64,000 bases of DNA, taken from positions 124,001 to 188,000 of the forward strand of contig NZ_JAAAUC010000006.1 in the NCBI RefSeq assembly GCF_009908165.1, given 5' to 3'. The translations under genes were made by a program, and so were the position numbers. Below, in pieces: positions 10,410-19,074 of the stretch. This stretch comes from Frigidibacter albus. GTDB lineage: Bacteria > Pseudomonadota > Alphaproteobacteria > Rhodobacterales > Rhodobacteraceae. The notes under the pieces were generated by a model. The model was not told the DNA's origin and did no database searches. It worked only from the letters and a program-made list of their open reading frames with translations. The first letter of the stretch is position 1; every line of letters begins with the position of its first letter.

Positions 10410-11648
10410 ATGACGGCGGCGCGGGGCAGGGTGCTGGATGTGACCCGGCTGGTCCTGCGCGTTGGCCGGCCCACGCTGACCGGGATCGACCGGGTGGAGC
10501 TTGCCTATCTGCGGGAATTTCTGGACCGGCCAGAGCCGCTGTTCCTGCTGATGAAGCAGGGGCGGCGGCAATGGCTGTTGCCACGGCGGGCGGGGGCGGC
10601 ACTGGAGGGGTGGCTTGGGGACGCAGGGCTTGCGCCTCGCGGGCTGGTCGAGCGGTTGGTGGCGCGGCGCGGGATGCCGGCGTTGGCCGCGCGGCAGCTG
10701 CGGCGGATGGCGCTTGGCGGGGCGATGCCGGACGGGGTGGCGGCGCTGATGGCGCGGCATCTGCCGGGGGGCGGGTGGTACTTCAACACCGGCCATGTGA
10801 ATGCGGGCGAGGAGCTGCTGGCGGCGGTGCGCAGCGTGCCGGGGCTGCGGGTCGCGGTGCTGGTGCATGACACGATCCCGCTGGATTTCCCGCAATTCTC
10901 GCGCCCCCATGCGGTGGAGGAGATGGGCGCGCTGGTGGCGGCGGTGGTGCGCCATGCCGATCTGGTGATCTGCAATTCGGCGGCGACGCGCGACGATCTG
11001 GCCCGCCATGCCCGCCGCCATGGCCCGCTGCCCGAGAGCATTGTTGCGCATCTGGGAACGAACATGGTGACGCCGGAAGCTGCCGCCCTGCCGGAAGGGC
11101 TGCCGCTGGACCGGCCCTATTTCCTGGCGCTTGGCACGCTGGAGCCGCGCAAGAACCACGCGCTTCTGCTGGATGTGTGGGACAAGTTCCACGCCGAGAC
11201 GCTAGATGCCGAGGTGCCACGGCTGTTTCTGGTCGGCCGGCGCGGCTGGCGGAACGAGGATTTCCTGGCCCGGCTGGACCGCTCGCCGCATCTGGGACGG
11301 ACCATCCATGAGCTGCCGGGCCTGTCCGACGGCGCCGTTGCGGCGCTGATGGCAGGGGCGCGGGCGCTGCTGATGCCGAGCCTGGCCGAGGGTTACGGGT
11401 TGCCGGTGGCCGAGGCCGCGGCGGCCGGAACCCCGGTGATTGCGGCGCCCTTGCCAGTTTATCTTGAGTTTGTGGGCGATTACCCGGTTTACGTAACGCA
11501 GGGTGATCTGTATTCTTGGGCTGCGAGGATACAAGAACAGCTGGGAACGGACGCGGCGGTCCATGGTGCGATGCGGAGGTGTGTGCCGCAGGTCGCGCGA
11601 AAGACGTGGGCGGGGCACTTTCAGAGCGTCTTAAACAAGACGTGCTAG
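10410..11648 (+). CDS. Family 4 (GT-B) glycosyltransferase
   Basis: A 412-aa retaining GT-B transferase. The C-terminal half shows the nucleotide-sugar site: GTLEPRKNHALLL, then PSLAEGYGLPVAEAAAAGTPVI with the E-x7-E motif. The N-terminal acceptor domain is less conserved. It lies 6 bp after galE and on the same strand. Donor and acceptor sugars are unknown. Confidence 0.85.
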   Translation: MTAARGRVLDVTRLVLRVGRPTLTGIDRVELAYLREFLDRPEPLFLLMKQGRRQWLLPRRAGAALEGWLGDAGLAPRGLVERLVARRGMPALAARQLRRMALGGAMPDGVAALMARHLPGGGWYFNTGHVNAGEELLAAVRSVPGLRVAVLVHDTIPLDFPQFSRPHAVEEMGALVAAVVRHADLVICNSAATRDDLARHARRHGPLPESIVAHLGTNMVTPEAAALPEGLPLDRPYFLALGTLEPRKNHALLLDVWDKFHAETLDAEVPRLFLVGRRGWRNEDFLARLDRSPHLGRTIHELPGLSDGAVAALMAGARALLMPSLAEGYGLPVAEAAAAGTPVIAAPLPVYLEFVGDYPVYVTQGDLYSWAARIQEQLGTDAAVHGAMRRCVPQVARKTWAGHFQSVLNKTC

Positions 11649-11690
11649 CCCTGCGCGAGACGCTGGCGGACGAGTTCCCGCGAAAGGGAC

Positions 11691-12704
11691 GTGTTGGGGG
11701 CTTGGGCGACATACCGGCTGCGACTCGAGCGCAAGCGCAGGCTTTGGCGTGCCTTCCGGCGGCGCCGCGAGCTGAAGCCCGTCGCCGACCGCAGCAAGAA
11801 GATCCGCAGCAGCGATATCCTGCTGTTCGCCACCCAGCGGAACGAGCGGCTGCGGCTGCCCTATTTTCTCCGCTATTACCGGGATTTGGGCGTCAATCAT
11901 TTCTTCTTCGTGGACAATGGCTCGGACGATGGCAGCCGCGAATATCTGGCCGAGCAGAAGGACTGTTCGGTCTGGACGACGACGGCCAGTTACAAGCGGT
12001 CCCGCTTCGGCGTCGATTGGCTGAACTGGTTGCAGATGCGCCACGGCCACGGCCACTGGACGCTGGTGGTCGATCCTGACGAGTTCTTCGTCTATCCGTT
12101 CTGCGATACCCGCCCGCTGAGCGCGCTGACCGACTGGCTTGACACGATGTCGATCCGGTCGTTCCCGGCGATGCTGCTGGACATGTATCCCAAGGGTCCG
12201 CTGGATGCGCAGCCCTACCGCGAGGGGCAGAACCCGATGGAGATTGCCTGCTGGTTCGACAGCGGCAATTACATGATCTCGCGCAATCCCACCTATGGCA
12301 ACCTGTGGATCCAGGGCGGACCTCGGGCGCGGACGATGTTTGCGGGTGACGCGCTGCATGCGCCGACGCTGAACAAGATTCCGCTGGTGAAGTGGCACCG
12401 GTCCTATTGCTATGTCAGCTCGACCCACAACCTGCTGCCGCGGGGGCTGAACCAGACTTATGACGAATGGGGCGGCGAGAAGGCTTCAGGTTGCCTGCTT
12501 CATGCCAAATTCCTGTCCACCTTGCCGGCCAAGGTCGAGGAGGAACTGGAGCGGGGCGAGCACTACGCTGGCAGCCGCGAATACCGCGCCTATGCGGACG
12601 GGCTGAAGGAAAGCCCGGACCTGTGGTGCAAATGGAGCGAGAAATACATCAACTGGCGGCAACTGGAGATTCTGGGGCTGATGTCGAAAGGCAACTGGGC
12701 ATGA
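11691..12704 (+). CDS. Family 2-like glycosyltransferase (Glyco_tranf_2_4/GT92-like)
   Basis: A 337-aa protein with the signature of this clade: LLFATQRNERLRLPYFLRYYRDLGV, then FFVDNGSDDGSREYL and the DxD-containing VVDPDEFFVYP. I chose the GTG at 11691, giving MLGAWATYRLRL, because relatives in Rhodobacteraceae have similar basic N-termini; the ribosome-binding site (AAAGGGAC) is weak. It is followed 10 bp later by the GT14 gene. Family members often sit next to GT14 and sulfotransferase genes in this lineage. Confidence 0.8.
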   Translation: MLGAWATYRLRLERKRRLWRAFRRRRELKPVADRSKKIRSSDILLFATQRNERLRLPYFLRYYRDLGVNHFFFVDNGSDDGSREYLAEQKDCSVWTTTASYKRSRFGVDWLNWLQMRHGHGHWTLVVDPDEFFVYPFCDTRPLSALTDWLDTMSIRSFPAMLLDMYPKGPLDAQPYREGQNPMEIACWFDSGNYMISRNPTYGNLWIQGGPRARTMFAGDALHAPTLNKIPLVKWHRSYCYVSSTHNLLPRGLNQTYDEWGGEKASGCLLHAKFLSTLPAKVEEELERGEHYAGSREYRAYADGLKESPDLWCKWSEKYINWRQLEILGLMSKGNWA

Positions 12705-12714
12705 GGGACGGGCG

Positions 12715-14415
12715 GTGACGGTCGGCTTTGTGATGCTGTGCCATACCGCGCTGGACCGCGCCGCGCAGGTGGCGCGATTCTGGGCCGATGGTGGCTGCCC
12801 GGTGGTGATCCATGTCGATGCGCGGGTGTCGCCGCATGACTTTGGCGCCTTCCGCCGGATGCTGGCCGATATCGAGACCGTCAGCTTCTCGCGCCGCTAC
12901 AAATGCGAATGGGGCACCTGGTCGCTGGTGGCGGCGACGCAGGCGGCATCGGAGCAGATGCTGGAACGGCACGCCGAGGTGCGCCATGTCTATCTTGCCT
13001 CGGGCTCGTGCCTGCCGCTGCGGCCGGTGCAGGAACTGGTGGAATATCTCGATGCGCGCCCCAAGACCGACTTCATCGAGAGTGTGACCACGTCGGATGT
13101 GGGTTGGACGGTGGGCGGGCTGAACACCGAGCGTTTCACCCTGCGCTTTCCGTTTTCGTGGAAGAAGCAGCGGTTGCTGTTCGACAAATATGTCGATCTG
13201 CAGCGGCGGGTGAAATATCGGCGCAGCGTGCCCAAGGGGCTGGTGCCGCATCTGGGCAGCCAGTGGTGGTGCCTGACGCGGCAGACGCTGTCCTGCATCC
13301 TGCAAGACCCGGACCGGGCGCTGCATGACCGCTATTTCCGGCGGGTGTGGATCCCGGATGAAAGCTACTTCCAGACGTTGACCCGCTCCTATTCCATCAA
13401 TGTGGAAAGTCGCTCGCTGACGCTGTCGAAGTTCGATTTTCAGGGCAAGCCGCATATCTTCTATGACGATCACCTGCAGTTGCTGCGCCGGTCGGATTGC
13501 TTCATCGCACGGAAGATCTGGCCCAAGGCGGACCGGCTGTATCGCACCTTCCTGGAGGGAAGCGCCGCCGGGCAGATGCGGGCCGAGCCGCAGCCCGGCA
13601 AGATCGACCGGCTGTTTTCCAAGGCGGTGGAGCGGCGGACGCGTGGGCGGGCGGGGCTCTACATGCAGGCGCGCTTTCCGCGGCAGGACCATGAGAATGG
13701 CAAGACCAGCGCCCCCTATTCGGTGTTCCAGGGCTTTTCCGACCTGTTCGAGAATTTCGAGCTGTGGCTGACCAAGGCGGTTGGCGGCGGGCGGGCGCAT
13801 GGGCATCTGTTCGCGCCGGGCCGGGTGGAGTTTGCTGGCGGCGAGACGGTGTTCAATGGCGCGCTGACCGATTCCGCGGTGCTGCGCGATTACAACCCGC
13901 GGGCCTTCCTGACCAACCTGATCTGGAACACCCGGGGCGAGCGGCAATGCTTCCAGTTCAGCCCGCGCGACAACCAGGCGATCAACTGGTTCACCGCGAC
14001 CGATCCCAATGCGCAGATCAGCGTGATCTCGGGCGCGTGGTCGGTGCCGCTGTTCCGGTCCAACGCCAATTTCGCCGATATCCGGGCCGAGGCGGCGCGG
14101 CTGCAGCGGATCGAGACCGAGCATCTGGAGATTCTGCGGTCGATGTATGTGAAGGCCCGAGTGCGGGTCTGGACGATGGCGGATTTCATCGAGAACCCGA
14201 TGGAGCCCCTGCAGACCATCATCGACGAGATCAGCCCCCGCGCGACGCGTCGGCTGAGCGAGGCGCCGCGGATGGCGGACCTCACCGGCTTTGGCCGGTT
14301 CTTGCAGAACCTCAAGAATCAGGGGATGCAGCCCATGCTGATGGGCGAATTCCCCGTGGGCAGCGATCCGCGCAACGCCGCCCACCGCGGCCAGCGCCCC
14401 TATCTGGTGCAATGA
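12715..14415 (+). CDS. GT14 beta-1,6-N-acetylglucosaminyl/xylosyl-type transferase with C-terminal extension
   Basis: The N-terminal 300 residues belong to the core-2/I-branching family GT14: GFVMLCHTALDRAAQVARFW, VVIHVDARVS, LASGSCLPLRP and GSQWWCLT. Residues 330-566 form a second conserved region seen in Rhodobacteraceae relatives but of unknown role (NTRGERQCFQFSPRDNQ, VISGAWSVPLFRS). GTG start at 12715 after GAGGGAC. In animals GT14 includes protein xylosyltransferase and mucin-branching enzymes; the bacterial acceptor is unknown. It is followed by the sulfotransferase gene 13 bp downstream. Confidence 0.8.
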   Translation: MTVGFVMLCHTALDRAAQVARFWADGGCPVVIHVDARVSPHDFGAFRRMLADIETVSFSRRYKCEWGTWSLVAATQAASEQMLERHAEVRHVYLASGSCLPLRPVQELVEYLDARPKTDFIESVTTSDVGWTVGGLNTERFTLRFPFSWKKQRLLFDKYVDLQRRVKYRRSVPKGLVPHLGSQWWCLTRQTLSCILQDPDRALHDRYFRRVWIPDESYFQTLTRSYSINVESRSLTLSKFDFQGKPHIFYDDHLQLLRRSDCFIARKIWPKADRLYRTFLEGSAAGQMRAEPQPGKIDRLFSKAVERRTRGRAGLYMQARFPRQDHENGKTSAPYSVFQGFSDLFENFELWLTKAVGGGRAHGHLFAPGRVEFAGGETVFNGALTDSAVLRDYNPRAFLTNLIWNTRGERQCFQFSPRDNQAINWFTATDPNAQISVISGAWSVPLFRSNANFADIRAEAARLQRIETEHLEILRSMYVKARVRVWTMADFIENPMEPLQTIIDEISPRATRRLSEAPRMADLTGFGRFLQNLKNQGMQPMLMGEFPVGSDPRNAAHRGQRPYLVQ

Positions 14416-14428
14416 CCGGGAGCGCCCC

Positions 14429-15838
14429 ATGAGCCGCCGTTTCGACATGTTCGTGATCTTCGCCGAGATGCGCACCGGCTCCAACCTGCTGGAGGCGAGC
14501 CTGAACGGCGTGCCGGGGCTGACCTGCCATGGCGAGGCGTTCAATCCGCATTTCATGGGTCACCCCAAGACCGACAGCCTGCTGGGGGTTACTCTGGCCA
14601 AGCGGGCCGAGGATCCGGCCGCGCTGCTGGCGGCGATGCGGGCAGCGCCGGGGCTGAACGGGTTCCGGTTCTTCCACGACCACGACCCGCGTGTGCTGGA
14701 CGAGGTGCTGGACGACCCGCGCTGCGCCAAGGTGATCCTGACCCGCAACCCGGTGGAAAGCTATGTCTCGCTGCAGATCGCGCGGCAGACCGGGCAGTGG
14801 AAGCTGGGCGATGCACGGCACCAGAAAACCTCGCAGGTGCTGTTCGATGCCGAGGAGTTCACGGGCCATCTGGCGGGGCTGCAGGAGTTTCAGCTGCAGC
14901 TGCTGCGGGCGTTGCAGGTCGGGGGGCAGACGGCCTTTTATGTGGATTACGAGGATATCCAGGACGTTGCGGTGCTGAGCGGCCTCGCGCGCTTTCTGGG
15001 AGCCGAGGGCGGGGTGCAGGGGCTGGCGACCAGCCTCGTGAAGCAGAACCCCGAACCGCTGGAGAGCAAGGTTGCGAATTTCGGGGCGATGGAGGCGGCG
15101 CTGGCGCGGCTCGACCGCTTCAACCTGACCCGCACCCCGAATTTCGAACCGCGGCGGGGGCCGGCGGTGCCGAGCTTCGTGGCGGCGGCGCGGGCACCGC
15201 TGCTGTTCATGCCGATCAAGGCCGGGCCGGTGGCACAGGTGCGCGGCTGGCTCGCCTCGCTGGACGAAGGGGCGCTGCAGGAGGAGTTTACGCAAAAGTC
15301 GCTGCGCCAGTGGCTGCGCGGCCACCCGGGGCATCGCAGCTTCACCGTGCTGCGCCATCCGGTGGCGCGGGCCCATGCGGCGTTCTGCGACCATATCCTG
15401 AACGGCCAATATGCCGAGGTGCGCGAGGTGCTGCGCAAGACCTACAAGCTGCCGCTGCCGCCAGTAGCGAAGGTAGCGAAGATGGACCTCGAGGCGCACC
15501 GCGCGGCCTTTGCCGGCTTCGCGCGGTTCCTGAAGGGGCATCTGGCCGGGCAGACCAGCGTTCGCATCGACGCGGCCTGGGCCAGCCAGGCGGCGGTGCT
15601 GCAGGGGTTTGCGCAGTTTGCCATGCCCGACCTGATCGCGCGCGAGGACCGGCTGGCCGAGGATCTGGGGCATCTGGCCGAGGCGGTCGGGCGGCCTGCG
15701 CCGGCGTTGCCCGCGCCGGTAGCGCAGACTGCGCCGTTCGCGCTGGCAGAGGTCATGACCGAAGAGATCGAGGCGCTGCTGCGCGAAGCCTATCAGCGCG
15801 ACTATGTGGCCTTCGGCTTCGGGGGCTGGTCTGCGTAA
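14429..15838 (+). CDS. Sulfotransferase with tandem domains
   Basis: A 469-aa protein. The N-terminal half has a PAPS 5'-phosphosulfate loop-like FAEMRTGSNLLEASL and a 3'-phosphate-binding stretch, VILTRNPVESYVSL. The second half begins near residue 250 with LLFMPIKAGPVAQ and has FTVLRHPVARAHAAF, which resembles the second binding motif of family-2 carbohydrate sulfotransferases, but its phosphosulfate loop looks degenerate. Sulfation of a surface glycan is inferred from the glycosyltransferase neighbours and cysQ upstream. It ends the plus-strand cluster, facing ptsN. Confidence 0.78.
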   Translation: MSRRFDMFVIFAEMRTGSNLLEASLNGVPGLTCHGEAFNPHFMGHPKTDSLLGVTLAKRAEDPAALLAAMRAAPGLNGFRFFHDHDPRVLDEVLDDPRCAKVILTRNPVESYVSLQIARQTGQWKLGDARHQKTSQVLFDAEEFTGHLAGLQEFQLQLLRALQVGGQTAFYVDYEDIQDVAVLSGLARFLGAEGGVQGLATSLVKQNPEPLESKVANFGAMEAALARLDRFNLTRTPNFEPRRGPAVPSFVAAARAPLLFMPIKAGPVAQVRGWLASLDEGALQEEFTQKSLRQWLRGHPGHRSFTVLRHPVARAHAAFCDHILNGQYAEVREVLRKTYKLPLPPVAKVAKMDLEAHRAAFAGFARFLKGHLAGQTSVRIDAAWASQAAVLQGFAQFAMPDLIAREDRLAEDLGHLAEAVGRPAPALPAPVAQTAPFALAEVMTEEIEALLREAYQRDYVAFGFGGWSA

Positions 15839-15842
15839 AGGC

Positions 15843-15860
15843 AGGCGGCTCACGCCGCCT
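15843..15860. terminator. Hairpin between convergent sulfotransferase and ptsN
   Basis: AGGCGGC (15843-15849), a four-base loop and GCCGCCT (15854-15860) form a perfect 7-bp GC stem in the 27-bp gap between convergent genes. There is no U-run, so termination activity is only probable. Confidence 0.5.
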
Positions 15861-15865
15861 GAGCC

Positions 15866-16330
15866 TCAGGCCGCCTGAGTCCCGCGCACCTCTGTCAGCA
15901 CGGCATGCAGGGTCGCCGGATCGCTGTTGGCGCGCAGCTTGGCGCAGGTCGAGGCGTCGCGCATGGTGCGCGACACCAGTGCCAGCGCCTTCAGGTGATC
16001 GACGCCAGAGCTTTTCGGCGCGAAGAGCGCGAAGACCAGATCCACCGGCTGCCGGTCCACCGCATCGAAATCCATCGGCTTGTCGAGCCGGATGAACACG
16101 CCCACCACCCGGTCGAGCCCGTGCAGGCGCGCATGGGGCAGCGCGACGCCATGGCCCACACCAGTTGGGCCAAGACTTTCGCGTTCCTGCAGCGCATCGA
16201 CGGTGTCTGCGGTCTGCAAGCCATAGACAGAATGGGCGATGTCGCCCAGATCCTGAAACAGGCGCTTCTTGGACGTGGCGTGGCCGAATGCCTTTACGGC
16301 ATTCGGTTTCAGCAGTTGAGAAAGTTCCAT
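15866..16330 (-). CDS. ptsN: Nitrogen-PTS EIIA protein PtsN
   Basis: Terminal phospho-acceptor of the PTS-Ntr regulatory chain (EINtr-NPr-EIIANtr), which links nitrogen and carbon status to potassium and sigma-54-related control. The 154-aa protein has the EIIA phospho-His motif VALPHARLH with His66. The start at the ATG at 16330 gives MELSQLLKP, as in homologues. It is the last gene of the lpt-rpoN-hpf-ptsN block, a conserved proteobacterial order. Confidence 0.95.
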   Translation of the reverse strand: MELSQLLKPNAVKAFGHATSKKRLFQDLGDIAHSVYGLQTADTVDALQERESLGPTGVGHGVALPHARLHGLDRVVGVFIRLDKPMDFDAVDRQPVDLVFALFAPKSSGVDHLKALALVSRTMRDASTCAKLRANSDPATLHAVLTEVRGTQAA

Positions 16331-16365
16331 CTGACCTGACTGTTCCACGCCCCGTCCTCGGGCGC

Positions 16366-16947
16366 CTATCTGCTGTGGGCTGGATCGATCCAGCCGATAT
16401 TCCCGTCATCGCGGCGATGGACGACATTGACGCCGCCGCTCTTTTCGTTCCGGAACACAAGAAGCGGCGCGTGCGACAGTTCCATCTGCATCACCGCCTC
16501 ACCGACAGAGAGGGTGGGGACCTGCATCTCCATCTCGGCAATGATCATGGGCTGCAGCGAATCCGGCTCGAGCTCCTCGGTGTCTGTTCCATCTGTTCCG
16601 GCGAGGATATACGAGGGCGCACCGGCGAATTCAACCGGGTCCACCCGGTCGCGGTGGTGGTCCTTCAGGCGGCGCTTGTAGCGGCGCAGCTGCTTGTCCA
16701 TCTTTTCGCGGCAGGCCTCGAAGGCCGGGTAGATTTCAGAGGCGCGGCCGGTGGCCGAGGCGGTCAGGCCGGTGGACAGGTGCACCGTGGCCTCGCAGAT
16801 ATGCTCATAGGCAGCGCGCGAGAACACGACGGTCGCATCGGTGGGGCGACCGGCGTATTTCTCGAATGTTTCGCCCAGCTCGGATTTGACATGGGTTTGC
16901 AGGGCATCGCCCACATCCATTCCCTTGCCACTGATCTGATAGCGCAT
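16366..16947 (-). CDS. hpf: Ribosome hibernation promoting factor, long form
   Basis: Binds the 30S subunit and dimerises ribosomes in stationary phase. The 193-aa protein is the long form: an N-terminal S30AE domain (1-105, starting MRYQISGKGMDVGDAL) plus the C-terminal dimerisation domain (about 135-193, with HAPLLVFRNEKSGGVNVVHRR). The ATG at 16947 has a strong AAGGAGGAG ribosome-binding site, which settles the start against an upstream in-frame ATG. It lies between rpoN and ptsN. Confidence 0.95.
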   Translation of the reverse strand: MRYQISGKGMDVGDALQTHVKSELGETFEKYAGRPTDATVVFSRAAYEHICEATVHLSTGLTASATGRASEIYPAFEACREKMDKQLRRYKRRLKDHHRDRVDPVEFAGAPSYILAGTDGTDTEELEPDSLQPMIIAEMEMQVPTLSVGEAVMQMELSHAPLLVFRNEKSGGVNVVHRRDDGNIGWIDPAHSR

Positions 16948-17010
16948 GACTCCTCCTTCAGGTGTGTGCACCGGACGATTCAGGTTGGCTCCTGAATGCT
17001 TTCGGCGCGG

Positions 17011-18303
17011 TTAGTATCGGGGCGGGTTCATCGCGGAACTGTTTGCGGATCGGTCCATGATGACCTTCCGGCGCCGACGCTCGAACGATGAAGCGATACG
17101 CATGCATGTCCGATATTTGGCGACAGTCCGGCGTGCGATGTCAACGCCCTCCTTTTGGAGTTGTGTGCAGATCGCGTCATCGGCAAGGGGGGCATCGGGC
17201 GGCTCGGCGGCAATCAGCGCGCGGATTCGGCGCTGGATCTGGTGGGCCGAGACGGCGCCGTCCCGTCCCGGCAGCCCGTGCGAGAAGAAGCCTTCGATGG
17301 AAAGCGTGCGCCCGAAGGCCGACAGCGCCTTGCCGGAAATGGCGCGGCCGAGGGTGGCCGGGTGCATGGCAAGCGCGGCCGCCGCCTCGGCGCGGGTCAT
17401 CGGCAGCAGCGGGCTATCGCCGGCAGAGGCGAAATGGCGCGCCTGATGTGTCACCAGATACGTGCCGATGCGCAGGAGGGTGGCGCCCCGCGCCTTGAGC
17501 GCCGCGACAAGGAAGCCGGCTTCGGACTGGGCCCGGGCGAGGTCGGCGGAGGCGCCGGCCATCCGCCCCGCGACGGTGACGGTGGGCAGGGCATCGGGGT
17601 TCAGGCGCACCAGCGGGCTGCCATCGGGGCCGGGCTCGACGATCAACTCGGCCAGCAGCGGCAGGGTGGGCGTCGAGTCGGGCAGGTCGGGCGCGGGGCG
17701 CAGCGTCGGCAGAAGGGCGGCGATCTGGGCCAGTTGGTCGGCCGGCAGGCCAAGGGCGCGGGCCAGGCGCTGCCAGCGGCCCTCGGCGAAGGCTTCCAGG
17801 TGGGCACAGATGGCGCGGGCAAGGGCGGGGGCATGGCCCTGCGCCTGCAGTTGCAGCGCCAGGCATTCGGGCAGATCGCGGGCGCCGATGCCGGGCGGGT
17901 CGCAAGCCTGCAGTGCCTGCAGCGCCCTGTCCAGCAAAACCGGGGGGGCGCCGGTCTCGGCCGCGATCTCGTCCAGTGTGGCGTCGAGATAGCCGTCCTC
18001 GCGCAGTTCGGCGACCAGCATCAGTGCCGCGGCCCGCACCTCTGGCGCAAGGCGCTGCGTGGAGAGCTGGCTTTGGAGCGACTGGAACAGCGAGGGTTGT
18101 GCGGCGGGCAGGTCCAGCAGCCAATCGCCGCGGCAGGGCTCGGCAGGGCGATGCTCGATGAACGGGTTCTCGGCGGCGAGGCGGGCGATTTCCTCGTGCA
18201 GATCCAGCGCCGGCAGCCGCAGGATCGCCAGCGATTGCCGCATCCCCGGCGTCAGCGCGAGCCGCTGCCGGGTGGACAGGCGCAGGCCCGGCGTCATCGA
18301 CAT
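17011..18303 (-). CDS. rpoN: RNA polymerase sigma-54 factor
   Basis: Alternative sigma factor for enhancer-dependent promoters. The 430-aa protein is shorter than E. coli RpoN (477 aa). Region I is visible as RLALTPGMRQSLAILRLPALDL followed by ENPFIE. A core-binding region fills the middle, and the C-terminus carries the RpoN box as ARRTVAKYR, where the usual following Glu is Thr (YRTCMRI). A tail of about 30 residues follows. The shortened acidic region II is common in Rhodobacter-type RpoN. It starts 9 bp after lptB. Confidence 0.93.
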   Translation of the reverse strand: MSMTPGLRLSTRQRLALTPGMRQSLAILRLPALDLHEEIARLAAENPFIEHRPAEPCRGDWLLDLPAAQPSLFQSLQSQLSTQRLAPEVRAAALMLVAELREDGYLDATLDEIAAETGAPPVLLDRALQALQACDPPGIGARDLPECLALQLQAQGHAPALARAICAHLEAFAEGRWQRLARALGLPADQLAQIAALLPTLRPAPDLPDSTPTLPLLAELIVEPGPDGSPLVRLNPDALPTVTVAGRMAGASADLARAQSEAGFLVAALKARGATLLRIGTYLVTHQARHFASAGDSPLLPMTRAEAAAALAMHPATLGRAISGKALSAFGRTLSIEGFFSHGLPGRDGAVSAHQIQRRIRALIAAEPPDAPLADDAICTQLQKEGVDIARRTVAKYRTCMRIASSFERRRRKVIMDRSANSSAMNPPRY

Positions 18304-18312
18304 GTGCGGCCC

Positions 18313-19074
18313 CTACGAGATGCGGAAACTTTGCCCCAGATAGACCCGGCGGACGTTTTCATCGCGGACCACCTCATCGGCGGTGCCGCTCATCAGCACC
18401 TTGCCGTCATGCAGGATATACGCCCGGTCGACGATCTCCAGCGTTTCCCGCACGTTGTGGTCGGTGATCAGCACACCGATGCCGCGGGATTTCAGGTCAT
18501 GCACCAGGCTGCGGATCTCGCCCACGGCGATCGGGTCCACCCCGGCGAAGGGCTCGTCCAGCAGCAGGTATTTCGGGTCGGCGGCGAGGCAGCGTGCAAT
18601 CTCCACCCGCCGCCGCTCCCCGCCCGAGAGCGACAGCGCGGGCGCGCGGCGCAGGTGGGTGATGGAAAACTCGCTGAGCAGGTCTTCCAGCCGTTCGCGG
18701 CGCTTGTGGCTGTCGGAAATGCGAATCTCCAGCACGGCAAGGATGTTGTCTTCGACCGACAGGCCGCGGAAGATGCTGACCTCTTGCGGCAGATAGCCGA
18801 TGCCCAGCCGGGCGCGGCGATACATCGGCAGGCCGGTCACGTCGCGCCCGTCGATCATCACCTGCCCGCCTTCGGGGGTGATGAGGCCGGCGATGTTGTA
18901 GAAACAGGTGGTCTTGCCCGACCCGTTCGGCCCCAGCAGCGCCACCACCTCGCCGCGCCGAAGCTCCAGCGACACATCGCGGATCACCAGCCGGCGCTTG
19001 TAGCTTTTGCGCAGGTTGACGACGCGCAGGCCCGCGCTGCCTTCCGCCACGGTCAGGTCGGGCGCGGGGGTCAT
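18313..19074 (-). CDS. lptB: LPS transport ABC ATPase LptB
   Basis: Cytoplasmic ATPase of the LptB2FGC exporter that extracts LPS from the inner membrane. The 253-aa protein has Walker A GPNGSGKTT, the signature LSGGERRRVEIAR, Walker B LLLDEPFAGVDP and the H-loop Thr/Asp-His region ITDHNVRET. Its ATG overlaps the lptA stop by one base. LptF/G are not in the window. Confidence 0.97.
   Translation of the reverse strand: MTPAPDLTVAEGSAGLRVVNLRKSYKRRLVIRDVSLELRRGEVVALLGPNGSGKTTCFYNIAGLITPEGGQVMIDGRDVTGLPMYRRARLGIGYLPQEVSIFRGLSVEDNILAVLEIRISDSHKRRERLEDLLSEFSITHLRRAPALSLSGGERRRVEIARCLAADPKYLLLDEPFAGVDPIAVGEIRSLVHDLKSRGIGVLITDHNVRETLEIVDRAYILHDGKVLMSGTADEVVRDENVRRVYLGQSFRIS

Noticed and set aside
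7119-11192. Very long minus-strand open frame opposite the glycan genes
   Set aside because: A 1.3-kb-codon frame opposite galU, galE and two glycosyltransferases is a codon-bias shadow; its translation is His/Arg/Gln-rich without motifs.
15463-15480. Short tandem GTAGCGAAG duplication in the sulfotransferase gene
   Set aside because: Two in-frame copies (VAKVAK) within a coding region; too short to be notable.
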